21,799 nt of DNA from the NCBI RefSeq assembly GCF_947286155.1, contig NZ_CAMYPD010000041.1, positions 1 to 21,799 on the forward strand. Reading direction: 5' to 3'. Shown one piece after another: positions 7,601 to 15,596 of the stretch. The notes under the pieces are model-generated. The model did not search any database. It saw only the letters and a list, made by a program, of their open reading frames with translations, and was not told the origin of the DNA. The stretch comes from an uncultured Tessaracoccus sp. (lineage in GTDB: Bacteria; Actinomycetota; Actinomycetes; Propionibacteriales; Propionibacteriaceae). The position numbers and the translations under genes are program-made. The number at the start of each line of letters is the position of its first letter. Within the stretch, counting starts at the first letter, position 1.

Positions 7601-8020
7601 ATGCCTCCTGGCCTCGATTTACTGCTGATGATCGTCATCTTTGGCGCCATCATGTACTTCCTCATGATTCGCCCGCAGCAGAAGAGGATGCGAGAACATC
7701 AGGAAATGGTGAATGCCGTTGAGCCCGGCACCCGCGTGCTGTTGACCTCCGGCATCTACGCCACCGTGCTGCACATGGGGGAGCGCCAGATGATTGTTGA
7801 GGTCGCGCCGGGCGTTGAGATCACCGTCGTGAAGGGCCACATCTCCAAGGTTGTCACCGACGATGACGAGGAGTTCGTCTACGAGGGCGAAGGTAATGAC
7901 GTGGAGGCTGACCTCGACGACACCGTCGCCACCGACGAGGAGCTCGACGACGTGCTGGGCAAGTCGGAGGAGTCCGACGATCCGTACACGCCCAACGCAG
8001 ACCCGCAAGCCAACCGCTAG
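7601..8020 (+). CDS. yajC: Preprotein translocase accessory subunit YajC
   Basis: YajC is a small membrane partner of SecDF in the Sec translocon. The 139-residue product has one N-terminal transmembrane helix (about 5-23, LLLMIVIFGAIMYFLMIRP) followed by the conserved RPQQKRMREHQEM and a small cytoplasmic beta domain including GTRVLLTSGIYATV. The C-terminal about 50 residues are very acidic (many Asp and Glu) and look disordered; this extension is longer than in E. coli YajC (110 residues). The ATG at 7601 is preferred over an in-frame upstream start at 7535 because it gives the usual short N-terminus before the helix. Its ribosome site is weak (CGAAAG). The secD start follows 16 bases after the stop. 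Confidence 0.93.
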   Translation: MPPGLDLLLMIVIFGAIMYFLMIRPQQKRMREHQEMVNAVEPGTRVLLTSGIYATVLHMGERQMIVEVAPGVEITVVKGHISKVVTDDDEEFVYEGEGNDVEADLDDTVATDEELDDVLGKSEESDDPYTPNADPQANR

Positions 8021-8036
8021 TTCCTGAGGCACTCAC

Positions 8037-9587
8037 TTGGCAACCACATCACGTAAGCGTTCAAGGCCGGGCTTCGCCGTTATCGGCCTCCTCGCCGTCA
8101 TCGCCCTCCTGTTCGGCATCATGGCCGGCACCAAGACTTGGGCCCCCAAGCTTGGTCTTGACCTGCAGGGCGGCATGACGATTACGCTCACCGCCACCAA
8201 CCCGACGGTGTCACAAGAGTCTCTCGACCTCGCGGTCAGCATCATCCAGCAGCGTGTCGACGGCATGGGCGTCGGCGAGGCGTCGGTGACCACCATGGGC
8301 GACCGCAACATCATCGTCTCTGCACCGAACGTCTCCCGCGAAGACCTGGTGGAACTCGTCGGCGCCACCGCGCAGTTGGAGTTCCGACAGGTATTCAATG
8401 CCACACCTGCCCAGCCGACTGAGGAAAACTCGAAGGAACAGGACAAGGTCAGCCCGCTGCCTCGCCCCGAGGGCAACAAGGGTCAGATACTCGGTGTCGA
8501 CCAGGTGCTGGCGTTTCAGCCCAGCAACGACGATAACCAGGGGTTCCAGGAGTATCAGTGCAACGACGATCCCACTGATGTACTCGATCAAGCGCAGACT
8601 GTCTGCGACGACGCCGGCGCCACCAAGTACCTGCTCGGCCCGGTCGCGGTGCAGGGTAAGAACGTCACGAACGCGCGCGCTGAGGTGCCCCAAAACGACG
8701 TTGGCTGGGTTGTCGCGCTCGAGTTCGACAATGAAGGCACTTCGCGGTTCGGGAAGATGACGCAAGCGCTGGTGAGCAAGCCCGAACCGACGAATATGTT
8801 TGCCATTGTGCTGGACGGCAAGGTGCGTTCGGCCGCGAGGGTGAATGTTCCCATCATGAACGGGCAGGCACAGATCTCCGGCCAGTTCACGCCCGAAGAG
8901 GCTGGGCAGCTCGCGAATGTGCTGAAGTTCGGTTCGCTGCCGCTCAACTTTGAGCCGTCGCAGGTTGAGAGCGTGTCCCCGACGCTGGGTGGCGAGCAGC
9001 TGCGCGTCGGCCTCATCGCCGGTGCTCTAGGGCTCGCCATCGTCGCCATGTATGCCCTGTTCTACTACCGGGGTCTCGGGCTCGTCGTGCTCATGTCGCT
9101 CGGGCTGGCCGGCGTGACCACCTACGTCATGATGACGCTGCTCGGCACGGCCGTGGGCTTCACATTGAGCCTGCCCGCCATCGCTGGCGCCATCGTCGGT
9201 ATCGCCGTGACAGCCGATGCGTTCATCATCTACTTCGAGCGAATACGAGACGAGATTCGAGAGGGCCGCAGCCTCCGCTCCTCGCTCGAATCGGGATGGA
9301 AGAAGGCGCGCAGCACCATCTTCGTCGCCAATGCGGTGCAGATCCTGTCCGCCATCGTGTTGTACGTGCTGGCCGTCGGAGGCGTGCAGGGGTTCGCCTT
9401 CTCCCTGGGCCTCACGACATTCATCAACCTCGTGCTCGTCGTGTTCTTCACGAAGCCCGTCGTCACGCTGCTGGGGCGCACCAAGTTCTTCGGCGAGGGG
9501 CACCGTCTTTCCGGGTTGAGCCCCGACAAGATGGGTGTCTCGCGTGAGCGGCTGCTCGGCCGTCGTACCAAACGGAAGGAGGCCTGA
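8037..9587 (+). CDS. secD: Protein translocase subunit SecD
   Basis: SecD works with SecF to pull translocating proteins out of the Sec channel using the proton motive force. The protein has 516 residues. The first transmembrane helix (about 12-30) is followed by LGLDLQGGMTITL (39-51), the conserved start of the P1 domain. The long extracytoplasmic domain holds two Cys (175 and 190) that could form a disulfide. Helices 2 to 6 (about 320-480) contain the core motif VTADAFIIYFERIRDE, an actinobacterial form of the usual VDANVLIFERI. The start is TTG at 8037: a TGA in frame at 8025-8027 excludes earlier starts, and GAGG at 8026-8029 is suitably placed. Confidence 0.96.
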   Translation: MATTSRKRSRPGFAVIGLLAVIALLFGIMAGTKTWAPKLGLDLQGGMTITLTATNPTVSQESLDLAVSIIQQRVDGMGVGEASVTTMGDRNIIVSAPNVSREDLVELVGATAQLEFRQVFNATPAQPTEENSKEQDKVSPLPRPEGNKGQILGVDQVLAFQPSNDDNQGFQEYQCNDDPTDVLDQAQTVCDDAGATKYLLGPVAVQGKNVTNARAEVPQNDVGWVVALEFDNEGTSRFGKMTQALVSKPEPTNMFAIVLDGKVRSAARVNVPIMNGQAQISGQFTPEEAGQLANVLKFGSLPLNFEPSQVESVSPTLGGEQLRVGLIAGALGLAIVAMYALFYYRGLGLVVLMSLGLAGVTTYVMMTLLGTAVGFTLSLPAIAGAIVGIAVTADAFIIYFERIRDEIREGRSLRSSLESGWKKARSTIFVANAVQILSAIVLYVLAVGGVQGFAFSLGLTTFINLVLVVFFTKPVVTLLGRTKFFGEGHRLSGLSPDKMGVSRERLLGRRTKRKEA

Positions 9588-9588
9588 G

Positions 9589-10725
9589 ATGTCGGAGACG
9601 ACCAAGGCTCCGAAGGAGAGCATCGCTCACCGCCTGTACTCAGGCAAGCTCAGCTACGACTTCATCAAGAACCGCAAGATGTGGTTCACCATCACGGCAG
9701 CCGTCGTGCTGATCTCGATCCTCGTGCTGATCTTCAAGCAGCTCACCCTCGGCATCGAGTTCCGTGGCGGCACCGACTTCCAGGCACCCATCGAGGTGCA
9801 GGGAGAAACCATCCAAGATGTCCGAGACGCCACCAGCGAGTTCGCCATCCAGGATCTCGATGCGCAGGTGTTCTCCATCGGCGATTCCGCAGTGCGAGTG
9901 CAGACGCGCTCGCTCACGCCGTCGGAGATCACCCAAACGCGTGAGGACATCGCGAAGGTTGTGGGCGCCGATGTTGAGCAGGTCACCTACAACACCATTG
10001 GCGGCTCGTGGGGCGACAAGATTTCTCGCGACGCCGCCACCGCGGTGGTTGTATTCATCGCGCTGGTGATGCTCCTGATCGCCACCTACTTCCGCAACTG
10101 GCGCATGGCGGTGGCAGCCGTGATCGCCCTGGCGCACGACGTGATCGTCACGCTCGGCGTCTACGCCCTCGTCGGGTTCACCGTCACGCCGTCTACCTTG
10201 ATCGGTATTTTGACCATCCTCGGCTACTCGCTCTACGACACCGTGGTGGTGTTCGACAAGGTGCGAGAGAACGTCAAGGACCTGGAGCACAGCACCAAGA
10301 CGTACTCACAGCAGGCCAACCTCGCCATCAACCAGGTGCTGGTACGTTCAGTGAACACCACCGTCATCGGCGTGCTCCCCGTCACCGCGATGCTGCTGGC
10401 TGGTGTCATCGGCAACTCTAACCCCCTGCAAGATCTCGGTCTGGCGCTGCTCGTCGGCATGATCGCAGGCGCGTTTTCGTCGATCTTCATCGCGACTCCG
10501 CTGCTGGCCTGGTTCACGGAGCGTACCCCGGAAATGCGCGAACATCGCGCGACGCTGGAGAAGCGCCGTGCCCGCGACGAGCATCGTGCGCAGGCCAAAG
10601 CGCAGGAGATCGAGGAAACCGACGACGCCCAGCCCGTCGCCGCTGCTACGGCACCGAGTGTTCCGCTCGAACGCCGTCAGCGTCGTACGCATCAGACCCG
10701 CGCCCAGCGCAAGGGGAAGAAATGA
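9589..10725 (+). CDS. secF: Protein translocase subunit SecF
   Basis: SecF is the partner of SecD. The 378-residue product has a first helix (about 32-50), the signature GIEFRGGTDF (55-64), a short extracytoplasmic domain, and five further helices (about 140-310) that include LGYSLYDTVVVFDKVREN, the conserved SecF proton-path motif. The C-terminal about 60 residues are charged and rich in Arg, Glu and Gln, probably cytoplasmic. The ATG at 9589, one base after the secD stop, is chosen because a strong GGAAGGAGG site (9574-9582) precedes it. An upstream in-frame start at 9535 would lie inside secD without such a site. The stop overlaps apt by four bases. Confidence 0.96.
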   Translation: MSETTKAPKESIAHRLYSGKLSYDFIKNRKMWFTITAAVVLISILVLIFKQLTLGIEFRGGTDFQAPIEVQGETIQDVRDATSEFAIQDLDAQVFSIGDSAVRVQTRSLTPSEITQTREDIAKVVGADVEQVTYNTIGGSWGDKISRDAATAVVVFIALVMLLIATYFRNWRMAVAAVIALAHDVIVTLGVYALVGFTVTPSTLIGILTILGYSLYDTVVVFDKVRENVKDLEHSTKTYSQQANLAINQVLVRSVNTTVIGVLPVTAMLLAGVIGNSNPLQDLGLALLVGMIAGAFSSIFIATPLLAWFTERTPEMREHRATLEKRRARDEHRAQAKAQEIEETDDAQPVAAATAPSVPLERRQRRTHQTRAQRKGKK

Positions 10726-11246
10726 ACGACGACATCGCGGCGCTGATCACGGATGTGCGCGATTTCCCCAAACCGGGGATCGTGTTCAAAGACATCACTC
10801 CGCTGCTCGCATCCCCGACGGGGTTTCAGAAGGCAGTCGATGCGTTGGCCGCCTCGGCGCCGGATGGTATCGATGCGGTGGTGGGCATGGAGGCTCGCGG
10901 GTTCATCTTCGCGGCTCCGGTGGCGCTGCAGCTGAACGCCGGATTTGTGCCCGTGCGGAAACCCGGCAAGCTGCCCGGTGATGTGTACTCCCAGTCGTTC
11001 GATCTCGAGTACGGATCTGAGACGCTCACGGTGCATCGCAATGCGATCGAGCCGGGGGCTCGTGTACTGGTGATCGACGACGTGCTCGCCACCGGCGGCA
11101 CTGTCGCGGCCACCGCTGGTTTGCTGCGTCAGCTGGGTGCCGAGCTTGTGCACGTCGCGGTGGTGCTCGAACTCGCTGAACTCGGCGGTCGCAAGGTGCT
11201 GGAAGATCAGGGCATCGCCCGTCTCAGTTCGCTCGTGCAGGGCTGA
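10722..11246 (+). CDS. apt: Adenine phosphoribosyltransferase
   Basis: Apt converts adenine and PRPP to AMP and pyrophosphate in the purine salvage pathway, in the cytoplasm. The 174-residue length is typical. The N-terminus carries the family segment DFPKPGIVFKDITPLL (14-29), then EARGFIFAAPVA (57-68), and the PRPP-binding loop VLVIDDVLATGGT (115-127). The ATG overlaps the secF stop (ATGA), and AAGGGGAAGAA just before it serves as ribosome site. The secF-apt-relA neighbourhood is widespread in actinobacteria; here two other genes sit between apt and relA. Confidence 0.96.
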   Translation: MNDDIAALITDVRDFPKPGIVFKDITPLLASPTGFQKAVDALAASAPDGIDAVVGMEARGFIFAAPVALQLNAGFVPVRKPGKLPGDVYSQSFDLEYGSETLTVHRNAIEPGARVLVIDDVLATGGTVAATAGLLRQLGAELVHVAVVLELAELGGRKVLEDQGIARLSSLVQG

Positions 11247-11249
11247 TCC

Positions 11250-12314
11250 ATGGCATCGCGGCTGAAGGCCGGCCCGCTCGCGCTGGTGAGCTTGCCCCGG
11301 GTTGCGGAGTCTCCGTTCAAGGAGCTTGCGCGCCGGGGCATCCTCGCGTTCATGCTGCTGCTGATTTGTACGCTCATCGTGTGGGTGGACGCGCCTGCCT
11401 ACAGCGACAACGTCGGGCAGGATGGCGTCGGATTCATCGATGCCCTCTACTACGCCACAGTGACGCTCACCACCACCGGCTACGGGGATATTACGCCTGT
11501 CGCGCCGCACGCTCGGCTGCTCAACATCATCGTCATCACGCCGCTCAGGATCGGCTTCCTGGTGCTGTTGGTTGGCACCACCATTGAGGTGCTGGCTAAT
11601 GAGGGCAGCCGCTCGATCCGAGATGCGCGTTGGAGGAGAAGAATGCGCAACCACATCGTCGTTATTGGTTACGGCACCAAGGGCCGTTCTGCGGTGAACA
11701 CGCTGCGTCGCCAGGGGGAGAAGCCCGAGAAGATCGTCGTCATCGACGACAAGGATTCGGCCATCGCCGATGCCAACTTCGACGGTCTCGCCGCATTCCT
11801 CGGCGACGCCACCCGCCGCGACTTGCTCCGTCGCGCAGAGGTGCCGAAAGCGCAAGAAGTGGTGATCTGTCTGGACCGCGACGACGCCGCCATCCTCACC
11901 ACCTTGACGGTGCGCCAGCTCAACCCGACGGCGAACGTCGTTGTGGCCGTGCGCGAGCACCAAAACGTGCCGCTGGTGAAGCAATCCGGTGCCACGAGCG
12001 TCGTGACGAGTTCAGAGACAGTGGGCAGGCTCGTCGGTCTGTCTGCCATCGGTCCGGACTTGGGCGCGATCATCCAAGACATGTTGACCGGTGGTGAGGG
12101 CCTCGAGGTGCATCAGCGTCAGGCGTTGCCGGAGGAAGTGGGTCAGTCGCCGTCGTCGGTGGTGGGGGAGAACGTCATCGGCGTCGTCCGTAACGACACG
12201 CTGCGCCGCTTCTACGACTCGACAGTGGCCCGCATCGAAACCGGTGACCAGCTCATCGTGATCCGTCGCGCCGCTCCCGCCGACCCGAAGGCCATACAGA
12301 ACGACGACGACTAG
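11250..12314 (+). CDS. Potassium channel with RCK (TrkA-N/TrkA-C) gating domain
   Basis: The 354-residue protein has the plan of a two-helix ligand-gated K+ channel such as MthK. There is a first membrane helix (about 30-47), a pore loop with the selectivity filter TTTGYGD (74-80), and a second helix (about 90-115). The cytoplasmic half begins with a Rossmann fold, HIVVIGYGTKGRS (135-147), the TrkA-N/RCK domain, followed by a TrkA-C-like end (about 260-345, GENVIGVVRNDTL). An acidic residue (Asp167 of VVIDD) sits at the end of strand 2, as expected for nucleotide or ion ligands. It starts three bases after apt and is likely cotranscribed with it. An internal ATG at 11643 (Met132) could yield a separate RCK domain, as MthK does. 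The ligand cannot be read from sequence. Confidence 0.9.
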   Translation: MASRLKAGPLALVSLPRVAESPFKELARRGILAFMLLLICTLIVWVDAPAYSDNVGQDGVGFIDALYYATVTLTTTGYGDITPVAPHARLLNIIVITPLRIGFLVLLVGTTIEVLANEGSRSIRDARWRRRMRNHIVVIGYGTKGRSAVNTLRRQGEKPEKIVVIDDKDSAIADANFDGLAAFLGDATRRDLLRRAEVPKAQEVVICLDRDDAAILTTLTVRQLNPTANVVVAVREHQNVPLVKQSGATSVVTSSETVGRLVGLSAIGPDLGAIIQDMLTGGEGLEVHQRQALPEEVGQSPSSVVGENVIGVVRNDTLRRFYDSTVARIETGDQLIVIRRAAPADPKAIQNDDD

Positions 12315-13216
12315 ACCCCAGCCTCAGCGAGCGTTGTAAACGTCAGCCCGGAAGCGCGAAGTTTCGGCAGTGCAATGCGCAGCCCTTCGTAGGTGTCGCC
12401 ACGCGGCTGATTGCAGTGGCACAAGATGATCGAGCCAGCCCTCGCCTGTTGCACGGAATTCGCCACTTGCTCGGCGGTGAACGTGGCGCCAGCATCACCG
12501 TTGATATCAAAGCCGACGGGAACCTCGCCTAAGGCGCGCACGATCTTGACGGCGACGTCGTCGTACCACGCCGTTCCGGTACGGAAGTATCGCGGCGGTG
12601 TCCCGAGCTCACCGGTGAGGAATGTGTGGTTCTCCATGATCTCGTCGAATACCTCGCCGGCGTTGCGGGTGCCAGCGATGCCGTACTGTGAGCGGCCAGT
12701 GACTGAGAGCGGCACATGACGGGTGCCGTGGTTGCCGATCTCAAAGAGGTCTGAGTCCTCGGCGAGCCGGTTGAATGCCTCGGCATTGGCCTCGATCCAG
12801 CGCTTGTTCAGAAACACGACTGCCGGGATGCGCTCGCTGCGCAGGTAGTTCAGAAGCTCATCGTCGACCCGGCTGCCGTGCTTGCCACCGCAGGCGTCCA
12901 GCGTCAACACAACGCTGTCGGACTCAGTGCGCCGAACGAGCCCCGGCAGCGCCGAGTGGTTGCCGTCGCTCCACAGCGTTGGTGATCGGTCTTGAAACTG
13001 TTTGACGATCACCTCACGCGTGGAGCCCGCCGACGACGGTGTCGGCGTGGCGCTCTGGGCGGGCGTTGGAGAACTCGCCGACGCTGGGGACGCGGATACT
13101 CTCGGTGTCGCTCGTTGCTGACGTGGTTCCTGCTCGGGCGCGCACGCATGCAGGCCTACCAGCGCGCCCACGGTGGCGAGGTGTCGTCGGCTCAGCTGCA
13201 CGTCCAGATCTCTCAC
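12311..13216 (-). CDS. Exported polysaccharide deacetylase-like protein (NodB fold)
   Basis: This 301-residue protein carries a twin-arginine-like signal (SRRHLATVGALVGLHAC, 9-25) ending in a possible lipobox Cys25, so it may be a Tat-exported lipoprotein. A Ser/Pro/Thr/Ala-rich spacer follows (36-65). The catalytic domain has LTLDACGGKHG (Asp107), the HxxxH metal pair (His163, His167), RYFRTG (209-214) and LCHCN (265-269). Motif 1 is LDAC rather than TFDD, a variant I recall from an actinobacterial and proteobacterial subgroup. The family removes N- or O-acetyl groups from cell-wall sugars; the substrate here is unknown. The GTG at 13216 is favoured because TAGGCT (13228-13223) lies six bases before it, as in leaderless genes. 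It is convergent with the channel gene, sharing CTAG. Confidence 0.85.
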   Translation of the reverse strand: MRDLDVQLSRRHLATVGALVGLHACAPEQEPRQQRATPRVSASPASASSPTPAQSATPTPSSAGSTREVIVKQFQDRSPTLWSDGNHSALPGLVRRTESDSVVLTLDACGGKHGSRVDDELLNYLRSERIPAVVFLNKRWIEANAEAFNRLAEDSDLFEIGNHGTRHVPLSVTGRSQYGIAGTRNAGEVFDEIMENHTFLTGELGTPPRYFRTGTAWYDDVAVKIVRALGEVPVGFDINGDAGATFTAEQVANSVQQARAGSIILCHCNQPRGDTYEGLRIALPKLRASGLTFTTLAEAGV

Positions 13217-13222
13217 GCTGGC

Positions 13223-13228
13223 AGCCTA
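13223..13228 (-). promoter_or_regulatory. Candidate leaderless promoter -10 (deacetylase gene)
   Basis: On the minus strand TAGGCT is followed by six bases and then the GTG start, so transcription should begin at or next to the start codon. No good ribosome site is present, which supports leaderless expression. Confidence 0.45.
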
Positions 13229-13246
13229 TGCGATCACGAAACGACG

Positions 13247-13252
13247 TAGTAT
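13247..13252 (+). promoter_or_regulatory. Candidate -10 element upstream of rel
   Basis: TAGTAT fits TANNNT and would start transcription near 13260, about 23 bases before the rel ATG. It lies 18 bases from the divergent deacetylase -10. Confidence 0.4.
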
Positions 13253-13282
13253 TTGACACTATGGATGTATCAAGGAGCGTCG

Positions 13283-15535
13283 ATGGAAACGCATGAGGTA
13301 GCTGACCAGCAGCTCACGTGGCAGCGCATGCGCCAACGGCTGGCGCGGCTCGGCTCCGTGCGTCCGCGCTCGGCTGTCCTTGATCCGCTGTTCTCGATTG
13401 TCAAGGCGAACCATCCGAAGGCTGACCTTGAGCTCATCGAGCGGGCCTACCGCACTGCAGAGCATTACCACGCCGGCCAGATGCGCAAATCCGGCGATCC
13501 GTACATCACGCATCCGCTCGCCGTCGCGACGATCCTCGCCGAGCTCGGCATGACGGAACCAGTGCTCGTTGCCGCGCTGCTGCACGACACCGTCGAGGAC
13601 ACGGAGTACACGCTGGAGCAGTGTCGCAGCGAGTTCTCCGACGAAGTGGCGCGCATGGTGGACGGCGTCACCAAGCTCGACAAGCTCACCTATGGCGAGA
13701 CGGCGAAGGCCGAGACCATTCGCAAGATGATCATGGCCACCTCGGAGGAAGTCCGGGTGCTCATCATCAAACTCGCCGACCGCCTGCACAATATGCGCAC
13801 CATCGGTTCGCTGCGCCCCGACAAGCAGATTCGGATCGCGACGGAGACGCTGAACATTTTTGCGCCGCTGGCTCACCGGCTCGGCATGAACACGATCAAG
13901 TGGGAGCTCGAAGATTTGAGCTTCCAGGCCATCGAGCCGAAGGTGTACCAAGAGATCGTCGACATGGTCGACTCCGCGGCACCCGAACGTGACGCCACGC
14001 TGCGCGAACTGATTAAGCAGTTCCAAACGCTGCTCCGCGAGGCGAAAATCGACGCGACGGTGTACGGGCGCCCCAAGCACTACTACTCGATCTACCAAAA
14101 GATGATGGTCCGCGGGCGTGACTTCCGCGACATCTATGACCTCATTGGGCTGCGCGTGCTCGTCAACTCTGAGCGCGATTGCTACTCGGTACTGGGTGTG
14201 GCGCACGCAGTGTGGAAGCCCATTCCTGGGCGCTTCAAGGACTACATCGCCAACCCGAAATTCAACATGTACCAGTCGCTGCACACGACGGTGATGGGCT
14301 CCAACAAGGAGCCTGTTGAGCTGCAGATCCGCACGCATGAGATGCATTGTCGTGCCGAGTACGGTGTTGCTGCGCACTGGAAGTACAAGCAGAACCTCAG
14401 GGACGGGATCACACCGGAAGAGGCCGGGCTGCGGGCGATGCACCAGCTTTCGGTGATGAGTAAGGAGACCGAGGATCCGTCAGAGTTCCTGGATTCGGTG
14501 CTGTTCGAGATCAACTCCGACGAAATCTTTGTATTCACGCCCAAGGGCGAGGTCACGGCGCTGCCGGTGGGGGCCACTCCAGTCGACTTCGCATTCTCCG
14601 TGCACACCGAGGTGGGATACCGCTGCATCGGTGCCCGCGTCAACGGGCGTCTCGTCTCACTCAGCACGCCCTTGCAACAGGGTGACAAAGTAGAGATCCT
14701 CACTGCCAAAACAGAGGAGGCAGGCCCCAGCCGAGATTGGCTGAACTTCGTCGTTACCTCGAGGGCGAAGCAGAAGATCCGCCAGCATTTTTCCAGGGAG
14801 CGCCGCGACGAAGCCATCGAAAAAGGCCAAGACCTGCTGGCACGCGAGATACGTCGGCACGGCATCCCGCTACAGCGTCTGCTCAACCTTGAGAATCTCA
14901 CCGCGGTGGCCCATGAGCTCAACCAGAAGGGTGTGCCGTCGCTGTACAACGCCGTCGGGGAGGGGCAGCTTGCGGCCCCCACCGTCGTGGGCAAGCTCAT
15001 CGCCTTGCACGGGGGAGAGGACGAGGCGCTCGACACCGTGAGCGAGGACGATCCTCACGTCGGCTCCGGCAGCGGTCCAGTGTCCGCGACAGCGTCCATC
15101 CTGGTGGATGGTGATGACCGCGTCGATGCAAAATTCGCGAAGTGTTGTTCGCCATTGCCCGGCGACGAAATCATCGGCTTCGTCACCAAAGGCGACGGCG
15201 TCAGCGTGCATTTGCGCAGTTGCAACAACGTGCCGTCGCTCCTTGAGCAGCCGGAACGCATCATCGATGTGCGCTGGAGCAACAACCCGGGCGATACCTT
15301 CGTCGTCACCCTGGAAATGCACGGCATCGACCGCACCGGGCTGCTCTCCGACGTGTCCAGCATGCTCGCCGCCCAACACATCGACATCCTCTCGGTGAAA
15401 ATCGAGTCGGCGAAACAGCGCCAGTTCACGGGCAAGATCACGTTTGAGGCAGCCGATCCGACACACCTTAAACACATCATCAACCAGGTGCGACGCATTC
15501 CCGGCGTCTTCGACGTGTACCGCACCCAGGGCTAA
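13283..15535 (+). CDS. rel: Bifunctional (p)ppGpp synthetase/hydrolase Rel
   Basis: This long RelA/SpoT homologue of 750 residues makes and degrades the stringent-response alarmone. The hydrolase domain has the HD pair in ALLHDTVEDT (about 98-107). The synthetase domain spans about 260-370 with YGRPKHYYSIYQKM, RDIYDLIGLRV and NMYQSLHTTV. Its RFKD motif (317-320) is the RxKD form of bifunctional Rel enzymes, not the ExDD form of synthetase-only RelA. A TGS domain (about 413-470, IFVFTPKGEVTALPVGATP), a zinc-finger-like region with Cys621-Cys622 and a C-terminal ACT domain (about 675-750) complete the ribosome-sensing half. The ATG at 13283 is chosen for AAGGAG at 13272-13277, five bases before it; in-frame starts at 13253 and 13265 lack such a site. 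It is often annotated relA. Confidence 0.97.
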   Translation: METHEVADQQLTWQRMRQRLARLGSVRPRSAVLDPLFSIVKANHPKADLELIERAYRTAEHYHAGQMRKSGDPYITHPLAVATILAELGMTEPVLVAALLHDTVEDTEYTLEQCRSEFSDEVARMVDGVTKLDKLTYGETAKAETIRKMIMATSEEVRVLIIKLADRLHNMRTIGSLRPDKQIRIATETLNIFAPLAHRLGMNTIKWELEDLSFQAIEPKVYQEIVDMVDSAAPERDATLRELIKQFQTLLREAKIDATVYGRPKHYYSIYQKMMVRGRDFRDIYDLIGLRVLVNSERDCYSVLGVAHAVWKPIPGRFKDYIANPKFNMYQSLHTTVMGSNKEPVELQIRTHEMHCRAEYGVAAHWKYKQNLRDGITPEEAGLRAMHQLSVMSKETEDPSEFLDSVLFEINSDEIFVFTPKGEVTALPVGATPVDFAFSVHTEVGYRCIGARVNGRLVSLSTPLQQGDKVEILTAKTEEAGPSRDWLNFVVTSRAKQKIRQHFSRERRDEAIEKGQDLLAREIRRHGIPLQRLLNLENLTAVAHELNQKGVPSLYNAVGEGQLAAPTVVGKLIALHGGEDEALDTVSEDDPHVGSGSGPVSATASILVDGDDRVDAKFAKCCSPLPGDEIIGFVTKGDGVSVHLRSCNNVPSLLEQPERIIDVRWSNNPGDTFVVTLEMHGIDRTGLLSDVSSMLAAQHIDILSVKIESAKQRQFTGKITFEAADPTHLKHIINQVRRIPGVFDVYRTQG

Positions 15536-15538
15536 ACG

Positions 15539-15577
15539 CAGTTCGGCCGCGAGCATCTTCTGCTCGCGGCCGAACTG
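15539..15577. terminator. Long hairpin terminator between convergent rel and DUF349 genes
   Basis: A perfect 17-bp inverted repeat (arms 15539-15555 and 15561-15577, left arm CAGTTCGGCCGCGAGCA) surrounds a five-base loop TCTTC. It begins three bases after the rel stop and ends 19 bases from the DUF349 stop, so it can serve both directions. No T-run follows on either strand, as is common for actinobacterial terminators. Confidence 0.85.
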
Positions 15578-15596
15578 GGCGTCGATGAAGTGTGGG

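Noticed and set aside
9217..9260. SecD core motif VTADAF instead of VDANV as a loss of function
   Set aside because: The altered motif is usual in actinobacterial SecD, as in mycobacteria, so it is not a defect.
10692..11984. 430-codon minus-strand open frame opposite apt and the channel gene
   Set aside because: It spans two well-supported plus-strand genes and has no recognisable domain.
12887..12898. LDAC in place of TFDD as an inactive deacetylase
   Set aside because: The catalytic Asp and both metal His are kept, and LDACGG forms are known in a subgroup of this family.
13253..13258. TTGACA as a -35 element for rel
   Set aside because: A -10 at the right distance would fall at 13275-13282, on the ribosome site, where no TANNNT is present.
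13259..14443. 394-codon minus-strand open frame opposite rel
   Set aside because: It mirrors the conserved HD and synthetase regions of rel; its composition is His/Arg/Asp-rich shadow sequence.
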